Source: Protula sp. h YS-2021 | Lineage: Eukaryota > Annelida > Polychaeta > Sabellida > Serpulidae | Direction of reading: 5' to 3' | NCBI GenBank assembly: GCA_949752745.1 | Contig: OX457025.1 | Coordinates: 95,917,804-95,981,803 of the forward strand | DNA: 64,000 nucleotides | Part shown: positions 41,455-52,993 of the stretch, piece after piece | Position numbering within the stretch: the stretch's first letter is position 1 | Layout of the letters: each line of letters opens with the position of its first letter | The notes under the pieces: generated by a model | What the model was told of the DNA's origin: nothing | The model's database searches: none | Seen by the model: only the letters and a program-made list of their open reading frames with translations | Made by a program: the position numbers and the translations under genes

Positions 41455-42690
41455 ATACGTATATTATACGCATTTAATATCTAAAATGCATGGGCAAAAT
41501 GGGCATTTTTTCTCGGACGCATAATAAACGTATAAATTACGTATAAAAATATCCGCATTTCTAGAACCACATATTATATGTATAAAGTGCGTGGGAAAAA
41601 AGATGCTCATACTAAATCCGCATATTATACGTGTATTATCCCACGAAAATATGCGCATATCAAGGAAGGTTTATTTCACATATAAAATACGCGGGAAAAT
41701 ATTTGCCCATTTTCTATGCGCATATTATACGCATTTTTTCTTACGCATATTGTACGCGTATCTAGGGACGCATATTATGCATATATTTTGCATGGTAAAA
41801 AAGATGCCCATATTAGAAACGCATATTAAACGCATTTTTACTCGCGTATATAAGACGCATATTTAATAACGTTTATTACACGCATTTTCGCTCATGCATA
41901 TTATGCGTGTAATATGTGACGCATATTAAGCATATATTTTACGTGAGATTTCCCATATGGGTATTCCCATGTAAAATACACATATATAATGCGTGAGGAT
42001 TTCCACGTAGTAAATGCATGGGAAAATATACGTATATTATACGTAGCCTGGCAATGTGGGCCTATTATCGCAGACTGAAAACAGCCGCCATTGAGCGATA
42101 ATATGTTTAAATTTTGCTAAATTCTGCATATTTTGGTGGAGGGTGGCCTTTTTCTCAGTATGATAGAAAGTTAGACATGGGAATACCAATTTCACTAAAA
42201 ATTATTTTAATGAGTACTTTATAACTGCACTATAGTGATAAAAGTTCATGTGCATCAAACATACCGGAAAGAGTCTCAAAAACCCCTAAATCACACGTAA
42301 ATACATGGGAATTCCAACAAAACACATATTATTTATGCGTGGGTACGTGGAAATACCTACATATATTATGCATAGGCCCCATGTGGGACTGCTATCTGGT
42401 GGGTCATCACACTGGTGGGCAAACTCTGAAATTCATATCAAATAAGTGTAAAAAATGCGCGAAATCCGTCTAATACCTGTGTGAGAAAGCTCGTGTAAAA
42501 AGCGCTTAATAATCGGTGGGAATTACGTGTAAAATGCGTAAAAATTTTTACGTGGAAAAATATGCGTATTTTATGCACATTATCGATGAGCAAAATGACC
42601 AAAATACACGTATATTACACATAACTTGCCCATTTTGCCCACGTATAATATTCGCGTATAATACACGTATAATATTCGCTAAAATTTTGC
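41455..42690. repeat. Palindrome-dense A+T-rich array (ACGCATATTATACGCG motifs)
   Basis: Dozens of short self-complementary motifs such as CGCATATTATACGC, ACGCGTAT and GTGGGAAAAT recur irregularly at 41455-42060 and 42300-42690. Periodicity is loose. No credible ORF. Confidence 0.7.
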
Positions 42691-42694
42691 TGGG

Positions 42695-42945
42695 GCAACA
42701 ACCAATCAACCAGTCAACAGCAACCAACAACCAACCAACAAGAAATCAACCAACCAGCCAACCAACCAGCAACCAACAACAACCAACCAACAACAACGAA
42801 CCAGACAACAACCATCCAGCAGTTAACAACCAACCAACAACAACGAACCGACGAACAACCAACCAACCAATCAACAACCAGCAACAATAAACCAATCAAC
42901 TACTAATCAACCACCAACCAACAACAACCAACAACAAAAAACCAA
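42695..42945. repeat. AACC-type minisatellite (right inner arm)
   Basis: CAACCAACCAGCAACC units just inside the right terminal repeat, mirroring the GGTT array of the left arm. Confidence 0.95.
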
Positions 42946-43227
42946 AATTTAGACGTCTGCAACGTCTAAATGTGCAAAAATCACAAAATTTTCCCACTGG
43001 GGTGTCTGACATAGTATGTCCCGGGGAGGGAGCGAGGAGGGTGTCGTAGAACCCCCGTTTTCCTACTACTACAACCTAACCAACCAGCTATAGGTCTATA
43101 TATTCTTAAAAATACTACCTTTAAAACAGATATCAAGCACCTATTGTGGCGTACACAGAACCTTTCCTTTATTCAATGTCCACTTCTTTTGTTTTCTCCG
43201 ATGACTTATTTTGAAGAACGAGGCAAA

Positions 43228-43325
43228 CAAAGTCGCACCTCTTTTGTAAGGCAGGGCATTCTCAAAAATAACGACCCGGTACACAGTTCATTCTTTTTGA
43301 GAATGCACTGCAAGGTGTGACTTTG
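43228..43325. repeat. Small foldback repeat
   Basis: AAAGTCGCACCTC plus GGCATTCTCAAAAA on the left is inverted as TTTTTGAGAATGC plus AAGGTGTGACTTT on the right, with a loop of about 25 bp. Confidence 0.65.
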
Positions 43326-43798
43326 TTTTCATTGTTGTTTAATTTGATTCATTGAAAACAAAAGACATAGTCATTGATCAAATGGAATTTTAACAGGAAT
43401 CAAACATTAAGAATCTTCGACTTGAAAAAAAAAGATTTATTTAAACTTGAAAATATATATTCCTTAACAAATATTCTAATGCCTACATACCTGACGAATT
43501 CTTTAGTTTTTATTGGAGTGGGGGGAGGGGGGCTGATGAAAGAGATATATTGACACAGACGTTCGCCAGCCGTCGTGATTTAGTGGCGACGAAAATGACA
43601 AAACGCATCTCATTTTCTACGTTAAATATTCGTCGACAGACGTCGTGACCTCAAAAAGACGTTTGATAGACGTCACAATGATCACTTAATCGATTTTTTC
43701 TCTCGATTTCAAATCTCGAGCAAAACGTCAGAATTTTACGACGAGTAACATAAACTTAAACAGAAGAAAGCAGAAGCTTTCAAATAAATTACTTGTAG

Positions 43799-44002
43799 CT
43801 AATGTCGGAATTCATTTTCAAAAATTATGTAAGGTCCATCCGGTCTTAACATGCTTGTGGTATCGATAGATCCGGCAGGCTCGTTAACATTATATACTTG
43901 AATAAATCCATGAATCTCCAATCCAATGTCAAAATTCCCAGACTCCCTCTGCAATTCAGAAGGAGTATGGGTAAAAAAATCATTTTCTGAATCTTCCTCC
44001 AT
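43799..44002 (-). CDS. Unrecognised 67-aa ORF, uncertain
   Basis: Minus-strand ORF with its own ATG, acidic N-terminus (MEEDSENDFF) and mixed composition (FDIGLEIHGFIQVYNV), not a simple-repeat translation. No family recognised and no splice context certain. It may be a leftover transposon ORF or chance. Confidence 0.2.
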   Translation of the reverse strand: MEEDSENDFFTHTPSELQRESGNFDIGLEIHGFIQVYNVNEPAGSIDTTSMLRPDGPYIIFENEFRH

Positions 44003-44185
44003 ATTAATTTTGCATCAAAAAAAAGCTCGTGTTGACTCTTGCATTAACTAGGTTGTTATGAATGATCGTTCAGTTTTTTAACCTTGTCATGATTGTTATT
44101 CTTTATTTGTCACTTTAATCGCAGAACAATAGGGGGTGACGGGCCGGGGGAGGCGGGGCCAATTCGTCTGGCACATGGACATTAA

Positions 44186-44320
44186 GTATGAGAATGCCTT
44201 CCTTCTCGGTAAACTCTATTTTCATGGCCCTGTCTATTCACACCTCGGGCTGACGCCCTCGGTATGAATAGACAGGGCCATGAAAATAGAGAATACCTCG
44301 AAGTCAGGCATTCTCATATA
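44186..44320. repeat. Long near-perfect foldback (snap-back) repeat
   Basis: Arms of about 60 bp: GTATGAGAATGCC, then CTCTATTTTCATGGCCCTGT and CTATTCA, are inverted as TGAATAG, ACAGGGCCATGAAAATAGAG and GGCATTCTCATA, around a loop of about 16 bp holding TCGGGCTGACGCCCTCGG. No ORF. Confidence 0.9.
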
Positions 44321-44930
44321 CGTATACCTGACTTGCTACCAATAGCTCTCATTAATTGTCTTATTAATTACTAAATTCCTTGCTAAACAAACACTCTCTG
44401 CTTATGAAAGCGCAGACTCTTTATTGTTCCGCTAGCAAAAGGTGTTCATGCTTTCTTGTCATTGATAATACCGAAAAGCACAATATCTCAGACATCTTTC
44501 TCCTCAAATTTCACTTAGCACCAGAATAGCTATCCCCAGACACTAATGTAAAATTTCGAATCTGAGGCTGTTCGCGTTTTTGCCGAGTTGCGCGGAAACG
44601 ATTTGCAGAAAAAAGAAAGGAACTTTATTACACCAGGAAACTAACACTTTCCACTGATTATTATCAAGATCATAGCATTTTTTAACATATTTCTTCTCAT
44701 GGTGTTCATAAAAGGCAGTAGCCAAAAAGAAAAGAAACCAAAAAAAAACAAAGAGGAGAAAAGGGTAATTCTGACGCCAGGCGCGGTCCGTGCAGAGTGT
44801 CAATTTTGTTTGAAAGGAGGTAGTTTTTATTCAATGCCCCGCGTTTTCCCATGTAAGGGGATTCCTTCAAAATCTGCACTTCGAGTTTGGGTAAAAACAG
44901 TCAGTATACCGCGTTTAGAGGTCGTTTATG

Positions 44931-45073
44931 GACATGCATGATAACCAGTTGGTGCGTGGGTACCCCCCCCCCCCGCGAGACATGGACACGCATGATAACC
45001 AGTTGGTGCGTGGGTAGCCCTCCCTTCCCCGCGGGACATAGACACGCATAATAACCAGTTGGTGCGTTATCAC
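44931..45073. repeat. 57-bp tandem triplication
   Basis: Three copies of GACACGCATGATAACCAGTT followed by GGTGCGTGGGTA and a C-tract, starting near 44931, 44988 and 45045 (the third truncated). Unit A has one copy (18550-18610). This is part of the C-tract MITE family. Confidence 0.85.
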
Positions 45074-46345
45074 CCCTCTTCTCCTCCCCCTCCACCCCTT
45101 CCTCTCCTCCCCCTTACCCCGGTTTTTTGTAGTTTGAATAGTCAAGGTATTCATGTCAAAATAACTTTTTATTGTACAGATGACACAATTGTTGAATGAA
45201 GTCTAGACACTTTGTGTTCAGTCGCGTAATTTTTATGAACAATTTTATAACTGCAATTATATTTAGGATTGTTGAAATGACAATTCCAGATTGTTGATAA
45301 AATATTATCGATCTTCCACTTTTCCACACAATTTGATTGCTTTTATTGGCAATTACTTTATTTTTCGCTTCACGTTTCGCGCTGTTACAGTTTCGCCTTT
45401 GTTACACTTTGGAGGGAAAGTGGCTGTTGTAGTGGTCGTTGTAAGCATTGGTTCGATCTAACTAAACAGCTACAACATTTGTACAAAGCAAAAACCCATT
45501 TTAATGGGGAATAAAAATGGGCATTTTGTGCATACAAATGCCTTGCAGCTGCCATTGGATCGACCCGATGCTTTGAAATAGATTTGGCTAGTGATGTGGT
45601 ATTTCTCGGGTACCACGCCATTCGGGCGCGCATCCCTTCGATTAATATGACAATAAATAAAACTTCTCTCAACAGTTTCTTGTTTTAGTTCTGTCCGTTT
45701 CCCGACGCCAGTAATCTCTTGCTATCGATGTGCGTCTGCGCAACTGCGGGAAAACCACCTCTTTTTTACACTGGCCGATCGCGTGTGGTCTATATTCTAT
45801 GAATGGCTGTATCTCGTCAAGACACCTGATACTGAATTCACGCTATCATAGACATCATGAGAATTCGTCAAAAACCACGACATTTTACTGTTTTTGTGCC
45901 CCAGGGGGGCGCACTGCATTACTCGTGCGCTCCCAGGTGTGTCTTCCACTTGCCATCCGGTCGCGTTACTCATGCGCCTCCCCGGGGTGATTTGAGCGCT
46001 CTTCGAGGCTGGTGAGCGGCCCTTTGCCCCCCCCCCCCCTTATGTCAGCTCCATGGATGCCAGCTGCTGTGATTCGATGTAATTCGATGTCCGCGCTGCT
46101 GTTCCCCTGCGTAGAAATATACAAGCAAACAGTCCAAAAGTCTGATCTATCATAGCCAGTTCATTTTGGCGGCAGTTTTATACTCGTTGGGACGGGTCTG
46201 CGAAAGAGTTAGTCATATGTCGCCATGACTGCTCTTCTTATGTTGTTGGAGATGGTGGGTTTTCCTATATCTGTGTTAATAAAGAAACGGTATTATTAGT
46301 CTTTTTTATTCTGGGCTGAGTATTACCTTTGACGCCTCCATGTAC

Positions 46346-46996
46346 TTACGTAGTGTGTCCACGGGGCACAATATTTCCTATGCGCTTCGATTCTCCCTCT
46401 GGTACATCTCCGGGAAGCACAGACAGCGAGATTTCCGAAAACGTGCCCTTACCGTGAGTCACGGTGTGCGTTTTGCCTAGGAAATCGAACCGAGGTTTTA
46501 GGACAACCCTGCTATTATTCTCGTCTATGAAATACTGCTGGTCTCGTGTGTGCATCTCACTTCTCCTCATGCCTGACGCCAATGCTAGAAGGAAAATTAC
46601 CTTGAATTTAAGCTCCCGCAGTGGGGTGTTCTGTTCGTACCCGAAGGTGGGGTCCTGAAAATAGTCTAGTACTGCCTTTAGGACCCACTTAACTATGTGG
46701 TTTACTGTCGGTGGTCTCTGCATAGGAAAATTATTAGTTTAGACAGGACCTCATCCTGGCCCGGGTCATGTCCAGTTGCGTTCTTCAACAGCAGTAACTC
46801 TCTATTGTTCTAGTGGCCACCTTTTTCCCTCAAAGAGGTACATGAGGAAATTGGCGATCAGTGGCGCTGTCGCTGTCACTGGGCCTGCTGATTTCATCAA
46901 ACACCGTTTCTCGAATACCTTCCATTGCGACCCATAAACCGAACTGGTGGACTTGATGCGCCCCTCATGCATGCGTGCAACCGTCCGTGCCGGAAA
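46346..46996 (-). pseudogene. DIRS tyrosine recombinase (decayed)
   Basis: The N-terminal DNA-binding part (46996-46800) shows SSVYGSQWKVFEKRC and LIANFLMYLFEG, typical of DIRS recombinases. Stops follow near 46800. The catalytic core begins in the ORF at 46723, with LALASGMRRSEMHT holding the first catalytic Arg. A further CPVDTLRKYM-like segment continues in another frame (about 46370-46325) up to AAGGTAATA, which could be a splice donor or just decay. The His-x-x-Arg and Tyr parts are not clear. Confidence 0.7.
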
Positions 46997-46999
46997 CCT

Positions 47000-48660
47000 C
47001 TATCTTTTTAGCCAGTTCTCTGTAGGAACCACAGGTGAAGATTCATTGCATGTGGTTGAGGGTGCCAGTGTTGCCAATGTGGTTGTCTCAGTGCTCGCGC
47101 ATGCATTGGTAATCTCCTCGGCGCCTCTATCGCCCACCGCTGTAGCAGTGAGAACACGGGTGACGCCGGATTTGCTGGTGCCACTAGTAACAACGTAAAG
47201 CTCTGTTCCCTCCATAACCGCTCTGCTACCCTTTCGAGGGTCGTGGCTGGAAGAAACGCGTACAGGACCTCCTGCGCTGGTTGTGGCTTCGGCATCAGGG
47301 CATGTGAAACATACCTCGTGAGTTGCGCGTTGGGACTCGTTGCGAACATGTCCACCTGTGGGACCCAAAGACCGAGCTCTTCACCACTTAACAAAAGAGG
47401 CGCGTGGAGAGCGTCCATCCCTTGCAGGATTTACCCCTGTCTGGATGCCATGCCCGCTAACACGTTCAGGTTCCCCAGAATATGGTGTGGTAGTAGTGTT
47501 ACCTGGTATCGGACTGCTAGCTCCTACACCTCTCTGGCTGCTTGTATCAGAGTTGGCGACTTCGTACCCCCTTGCTCCCTGATGTAACTTACCTTAGTAG
47601 CATTATCTATCAGACACAGCACTCATTTCCCTGAAGTTCTCGCCCCAGAACCCTCAGTTCTTCTTCTACTGCGCGCATTTCTAGCACATTGATGTGCATG
47701 CTTCACAGTTGCTGCGGCATCTGCCCCTGAAACAGCCTGCCGTGAAACTGTGCCCCTGACTACCTTTGATACGTGGGTCTCCAATTGGAATTGTGGCTGC
47801 GGTACGGTAGGTTGGGTCCCTTGCGTCAGATGGCCTCTGTTCAACCACCGCCGCGGCGAAAATCTCAACTTGAGTTCCACTCGTACTGCATGCTGGTAAC
47901 CCCGGAAACGGAGGCGCTCCATGGGCACCGTTTTTTCGTTTGCTACTAACAGTCCTAGCAATGTTTCTGCTACATTTACGGGTACGACCTGTCTTCCGGC
48001 ATCGACATGATGATATTTTGAATCTTTTGACTTGTGTCTAGTGTAGAAAATACGCGCCCGACTGTAAAATCGAACACATCCACTAGCAGCACAATAAACT
48101 CTTTGGGTTCTATCTCCCACTCCTCTAAGTTTACCAGTAACCCTAGCTCGACGCATTTGTCGAGTAACATTAACGTTTCAGCGGCCACCCTTTGTCGCGT
48201 TCAGCAAGTCGTCTAGGTATTGGAACAGCAGCATCGCTGAGCGCATTGCCTTGCTGAAAACCAAAGGCGCCGGTGCCAGCCCAAAGGGTAACGCATGGTA
48301 CCAATACCTATGCTCCCCAACCTGAAAGCACAGGTATCTATAGTGTGCGGTAACATCGTTGTGTGTAGGTACGCGTCTGTCAGGTCGATCGAGATGGCCC
48401 ACATGCCCCGACTGACCGCCTTGCGGATGTGCTGGCAAGTGTCTATTTTGAATGTTGGGGATGCATGATTGCCCCACCAGCATTTCCTCTATGGCTCCTT
48501 TCTCTAACTTGTCCAGCATATCCGTGAGTGCTGCTTGCTTTTCAGTCACAAGGATCGGGTTCGCTTTTTCAGTCAGACTGATGAACGGCACTTGACCGTT
48601 TACTTTGCGGAATGGGAGCAGATAGCCGTACCTTAGACACCGCACTACCTTGGTTGGTGC
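47000..48660 (-). pseudogene. DIRS reverse transcriptase / RNase H polyprotein (decayed)
   Basis: RT palm motifs are seen in the ORF 48645-48178: YRYLCFQVGEHRYWYHALPF, then GLAPAPLVFSKAM and YLDDLL (YLDD at 48219-48208). After a frameshift the frame at 48188-47976 continues with DKCVELGLLVNLEEWEIEPK. The RNase H part includes TLLGLLVANEKTVPMERL (about 47950-47890), SYIREQGGTKSP (about 47545) and PQVDMFATSPNAQLTRYVS (about 47350-47290). At least three frame breaks. The order matches DIRS elements rather than Gypsy or BEL. Confidence 0.78.
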
Positions 48661-48799
48661 TCCAAGTCCTTTCCGTCTTAGACAAAAGTGCGTGAGACTT
48701 CCCTCCTATCCACAAAGATTTTGCGCGCGGCACTTTTCGCTGATAGCTGACAATGTTGCGCCAGAGTTTAGATGTTCTCTCGTGACAGGGACTGGCCTG

Positions 48800-50560
48800 C
48801 TGCTGACTTTAGTTGTCACCTGTTTGATTGAGTCTGGCCGGCCTTTGCACAAAAGACTTCCCCGTCTCTCTTGGTTCTGTGGCCCCTGAACCCTGGTGCC
48901 GTGCGCCCACTTTGTGCTGCCCGTTGGTGGCTGCTGCTGTAGGCCCGGTGACGTGGCGTGACCCGCGTGTACCGCTCATGTAGCGCGCGATTCTGGAGGT
49001 CCTGGATGTACCGGCCATTGAGCTCTGCCAGTAGGTCATCTGGGAAAAGTTGCGCTTTCCACGCTTATACTGCGTGCCGCAACTGGAAAAGCTTGTCCTG
49101 TGGGAGTTTACTGCGCTGGAGCAAATTGTCCCTGCGTAGCTGAATGCTGGATGGCAGCAGTGTTGTGTGCAACTTAAAACAATCTTTCGTGCCGCGCACA
49201 AGACACCCAATGAGCTTGGTCACTATGGATGCGTCGGACTCTAGAGAGCTCCCCACCAAGGTCTAATTTACATGCTCTATAAATGAGAGCACCCGCAGCC
49301 CTGTTCTCGCGATGCCCTTGATGTAGCTGAGGTCATTGTCTTTTATCGTCCCCTTGTGGTCGGGGCGGACCACAGATAACCAGGTTGGTGAGTGCTTGGG
49401 GTACGTGAGTGGCAAAACCCTGACGGAAACGCACTCCAGTTTCAGATTGGCCTCTGAGAGGTCGCGGGAGCAGGACCCAGAATTGATGGCACTGGCTATA
49501 GCAGCGGACATTTTGGATGCCATCAGGTTGAAGGAGGCAGAGTTTCAGGCAAAGAAATTATGAGAAGGCTCTGGATTTCCCCGCTTTGCGCGAACGGCTT
49601 ACAAGCCATCGGGCAACGCAGTTATATTAGCCAGTCGCCACATTCCGGGTGCTTGAATGGCGAGGCATGTAGGCCTTCTTCTGCTAACGGTCGTGCCCTG
49701 TGTTCCATTTCACCGCCGGAGAGTGTGGGCGATCGACGCCGGTTGGGCACCCGACTTCGTTCCCTTGTTGGTGGGGCGCTGAGGAGCCTGGGGACTCGGA
49801 ATCGCTGGAGGATGAGCAAGATATCAGGCGTCTGCGACTTGTTCCTCTAACCTGCATGTCTCTGGGGACGTTGATTCTCGTTCTGGACTACTATGCTCCA
49901 TCCTCCATCTGGGTCATGAGTGTGGCTGAGGTGATGCCTCCCCTTTCGTGCTGGCCGGCTTCGGCGACGCGACTTGATAGGTAGCCCCTTGTGGTTCTGT
50001 TGTCTTGTAATTGTCGTGCTCGGTGCATGCGCCTGCAGCCCAACGAGTTTTTGTGAGATCACGGTTGCCTGCTGCTGTAGGGCGTTGCGGGGTATCTCTT
50101 CAAGGTTTATCTGTATTGGAAGAGCCAGCTTTTCTGTTGGTGTATACCCCCATGCTGGGTGTGTCACCACCGTTCGCGGTGGCGTGACCCTACGTGTCCG
50201 ACGTGTATGCCCTGTTTGCGGCCCCAACAATGGATTTCTCAAATGATTCCTTGACCTTAGTCTTAGTCGGTCGGATTGAGGGCAGTGGGGTTATAGTTGC
50301 CGCCTCTTGCTCCAGTTCTTGCAACGACACACGGACGCTAACTTCCGATGTCAGGCTCCTTGTCCTTCCTGGACTTGTGTTTGCGGCGTCTCATTGGCGA
50401 CCTCTCAGCGCCCGAGTCCTGCCCCGACAACACCTTCTCATCCAGCAGTGGGGTGCCGGGATCTTTGCCTGATGGCTCATGAGCTGGGGTACATTATCCG
50501 CGACTACGGTTATTTTTTCTGTCTATTGCATAGTTGGTGTCGACGCTGCCTGTTCAAGCT
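48800..50560 (-). pseudogene. DIRS gag-like region (decayed)
   Basis: Minus-strand frames upstream of RT are basic and Ser/Arg/His-rich. They include LIGCLVRGTKDCFKLHTTLL and LFPDDLLAELNGRYIQDLQN-like segments (49200-48990) and an Arg-rich tail with PTAAATNGQHK (about 48930). This placement is that of the gag ORF of DIRS elements. No domain is recognised with certainty and the frames are broken. Confidence 0.4.
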
Positions 50561-50740
50561 CCGCCGCACTTGGTCTAAGAGACGTTGGCCGACGACCGGC
50601 ATCTTACCGTCGCAGTCTTTTTCCCCGCAGCGAGTAGCACAGTCCTTGCAGTAGTCATGGGGATCCTCGTCAAGACCATCGTGGATTCTTTACCATGGTC
50701 ATTTATGACTGAAAGCGTTTTTAATGGCAGTTTTTTTCCC

Positions 50741-50812
50741 GTCCCGAGTGATGACCGAACTCAAGACCTTGATATTGTGAGACTCACGCGTTACCTACTG
50801 AGCCATCGTGTA
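50741..50812 (-). ncRNA. tRNA-like sequence (Met-type), probably SINE head or tRNA pseudogene
   Basis: On the minus strand GATGGCTCAGTAGGTAACGC carries an A box, followed by GTGAGTCTCACAATATC in the anticodon-arm position, and GGTCTTGAGTTCGGTCATCA carries a B box, with CGGGAC at the acceptor end. The pattern is closest to elongator tRNA-Met, with CAC where CAT is expected, plus arm mismatches, so it is unlikely to be functional. A-rich sequence follows. It lies within the 5' part of DIRS element 1. Confidence 0.55.
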
Positions 50813-51819
50813 GCATTACACACAAGTATATGTTACGCAGTCCTCTGCACTTGCAGGCTTCAGTGTGCTTCAGTGTGTGATTTGACGGTGTTACTCCTGG
50901 TAGCCTGTGTGTTCCCATCGAGTAACTCGTTTGTAACTCGCGAGTAACTCAGAGTGCGGCACTTTGTAACGCAAGGCGCGGGAAGACTACCACTAGCGAA
51001 AATTTGGCTGAGACGTTTTACACGCTTCCAAAACTTTTTTCATACGTGGCCAGCAGCTTTCCACACTCTCTTGACCAGGAGTTAGGAAGATATCGTTGTC
51101 AGAAAGCCCGAGGTGTGTCTGTCAACTTGCCGCACTGTGGGCACCTTCCCACTAAAATTAGAAACTGCTTATTTCTCCGTGTGAGGTGGTCAAAACCCAA
51201 AGTTGTAGGTATCTAAAAGAACTATGGGGAGCCCTTTAACATTGATGAAGTTGGAGATCTGGGAAATGGCCTCGTTTCCCATAAAATTGACAATTCTGGT
51301 TTGCCCACGTATCGAGGGCACCACCGCATTACTCACAACCACAAAAACGGCTGAAACAGTCTAAAAAGAGCCAACATTTACCATGAAGCGGCCCGAACTT
51401 TTCTGTAGCGCAACAGAGCCTATGGTTGGGCTGAAGATGTGACTGAAAGCGGTACCTCTGGTTGTAATTCTTCCACGCTTCTCCCAATTGATCCTCAAGA
51501 TTTCTAGCAACTTTCTGCAATATTTATTCCTCCTTTGGACCTATGGAAGGGCCCTGAAAAGTTAAAACTTTTACTTGTGCTTCAAACTGTTTCTTCACAA
51601 TCGTAAGAGTGAAAAGTGTACATCGAATCCCAGTACGAGTAAACATGGGGTACCCATGAAGTACTTGGAGCTAATCATAAAACTTTTGTACTTCAGTGAA
51701 ATTAATTCTAAATTTTATTAGAAATTTACTTTTCAACTGTGTTACGGCCACAGAAAAGATAGGACGATACTTTTCAAAGCACCGGCTCGATCCGACGGCA
51801 GCTGCAAGGCATTTGTATG

Positions 51820-52959
51820 AAAAAGGTCTTTTACGAGTAAAAACGTAATTCGCGTTCTCCACTTTTGAACAGGTTTGTCATGTAAATCTAAAAGAATCAT
51901 GCAAATTTTAACCATTTTCTCAATGTGGCTCGAACGAGCCCTGTGTAGATCTAAGCCAATCAGATGGTACTCAAGTAACAAGCCTCATTCGAGTTTTGCT
52001 CCATGGTACCCAATATACCGAGGTTAACTGGGGTGGTTGGGCGGGAGAATAAGATTAAAGTGCAAAATGCACTGGGGCTGTGTGTCAGCGTCGATCGTTT
52101 AAGCCTGAGAATCTGGGCGTCTGGAAACTCACCTGGTTAGCTTTGTCGTCATCCGTCGAGTTCGCAAATCGATCCAATGTCGGAGATCTAAATTGGGATC
52201 GATCTGAAATGAACTCAAATGTAGGAGCTGACAGAGACCACACGATGTGCATGACATGTCGACTCTGGAAGCAAAATTTGCTGCCGTTGAACCGACCTGC
52301 TAAATGGTGAGTTGATAAATGGATTCCTCCTGCTAAATGGTGAGATGATAAATGGACACGTGACTGCCTCTAAGTTGGTGAATTGACTTTGTCAAAGCGA
52401 TTCAATCTGCCTCGAGCTCCAACCAGTTTATGTTGGCCACCTAGCCAACACCTAGTAAGCATCCTGGGAAACAATCATAATGATTGCATCATAGAAATGA
52501 AGCTTGCTAAGGGGATTGTTGCTGCCGTGTATCCTGCAAGAGATTTGGCTAGACTGACCTAAAATCCGGACATGATGGTTCGGATGGCTGATCGGATCCT
52601 CTAATGGAGCTCACGGGTTAGAAAGGTGCTCGACAGGTTCAACTCAAACTTGGTGCTGGGTAGAGACCGAAGGAAAAAGCTAGAAACTAGTATTTCTTTT
52701 CCTCCAAGTCATTTGCAAACGGATAACATCCACCCCATGAGTAATCGGCAAGATCCCGGCAAAATGGAACGGGACGTGTTTCATTGCGCAGAGCATTGAC
52801 AGGTGAAAATCGGAAAACATTCGGCTCTTGCTAAATCTATATGCAGCAGACGGATATCGCTTTGGTCAAACCATCACTCGTGTTTGAAGCGAAGAAAGGG
52901 TGCAGCTGTTAGTGTGCGGCCTGAAACGTCACACGTATCGGTGAGTCCTCTCTCTCTCC

Positions 52960-52993
<34 letters not shown>

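Larger units (their letters stand above)
40494..43070. mobile_element. 2.58-kb foldback relative of the PC4-carrying element, without coding capacity
   Basis: Ends AGTAGTAGGGAAACGGGGG (40494) and the inverted copy finishing at 43070 differ at one position over 31 bp, then continue through TTCTACGACACC, a C-tract, GTGGGAAAATTTTGTGA and a TTTTTGCATATTTAGACG motif. The layout and motifs match the ends of 33876-37739 (AGTAGT..GAAA..GTTCT..CACC). Flanks ACAAAC (40488-40493) and ACAACC (43071-43076) look like a 6-bp duplication with one difference. Unit A has the uninterrupted counterpart at about 17713-17755. Inner arms are GGTT and AACC arrays; the centre is a palindromic A+T-rich array. No ORF beyond repeat translation. 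Confidence 0.75.
45531..51819 (-). mobile_element. DIRS-type tyrosine-recombinase retroelement, decayed (element 1)
   Basis: About 6.3 kb, read on the minus strand: gag-like region (about 50.5-48.8 kb), reverse transcriptase and RNase H (48.66-47.0 kb), tyrosine recombinase (47.0-46.35 kb). Inverted terminal repeats of 48 bp lie at 45531-45578 and 51772-51819 (4 differences by eye). The tyrosine recombinase in place of an integrase and the inverted ends are DIRS-order traits. Frameshifts and stops break the ORFs, so it is not autonomous now. Confidence 0.8.

Noticed and set aside
44186..44320. Intrinsic transcription terminator
   Set aside because: The stem is far too long and there is no bacterial context; it is a eukaryotic snap-back repeat.
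46947..47587. Plus-strand ORFs over the DIRS region
   Set aside because: Shadows of the minus-strand RNase H region, which has clear DIRS motifs.
45531..51819. LTR retrotransposon (Gypsy/BEL) interpretation
   Set aside because: No protease or DDE integrase, no direct LTRs; the presence of a tyrosine recombinase and inverted ends fits DIRS instead.
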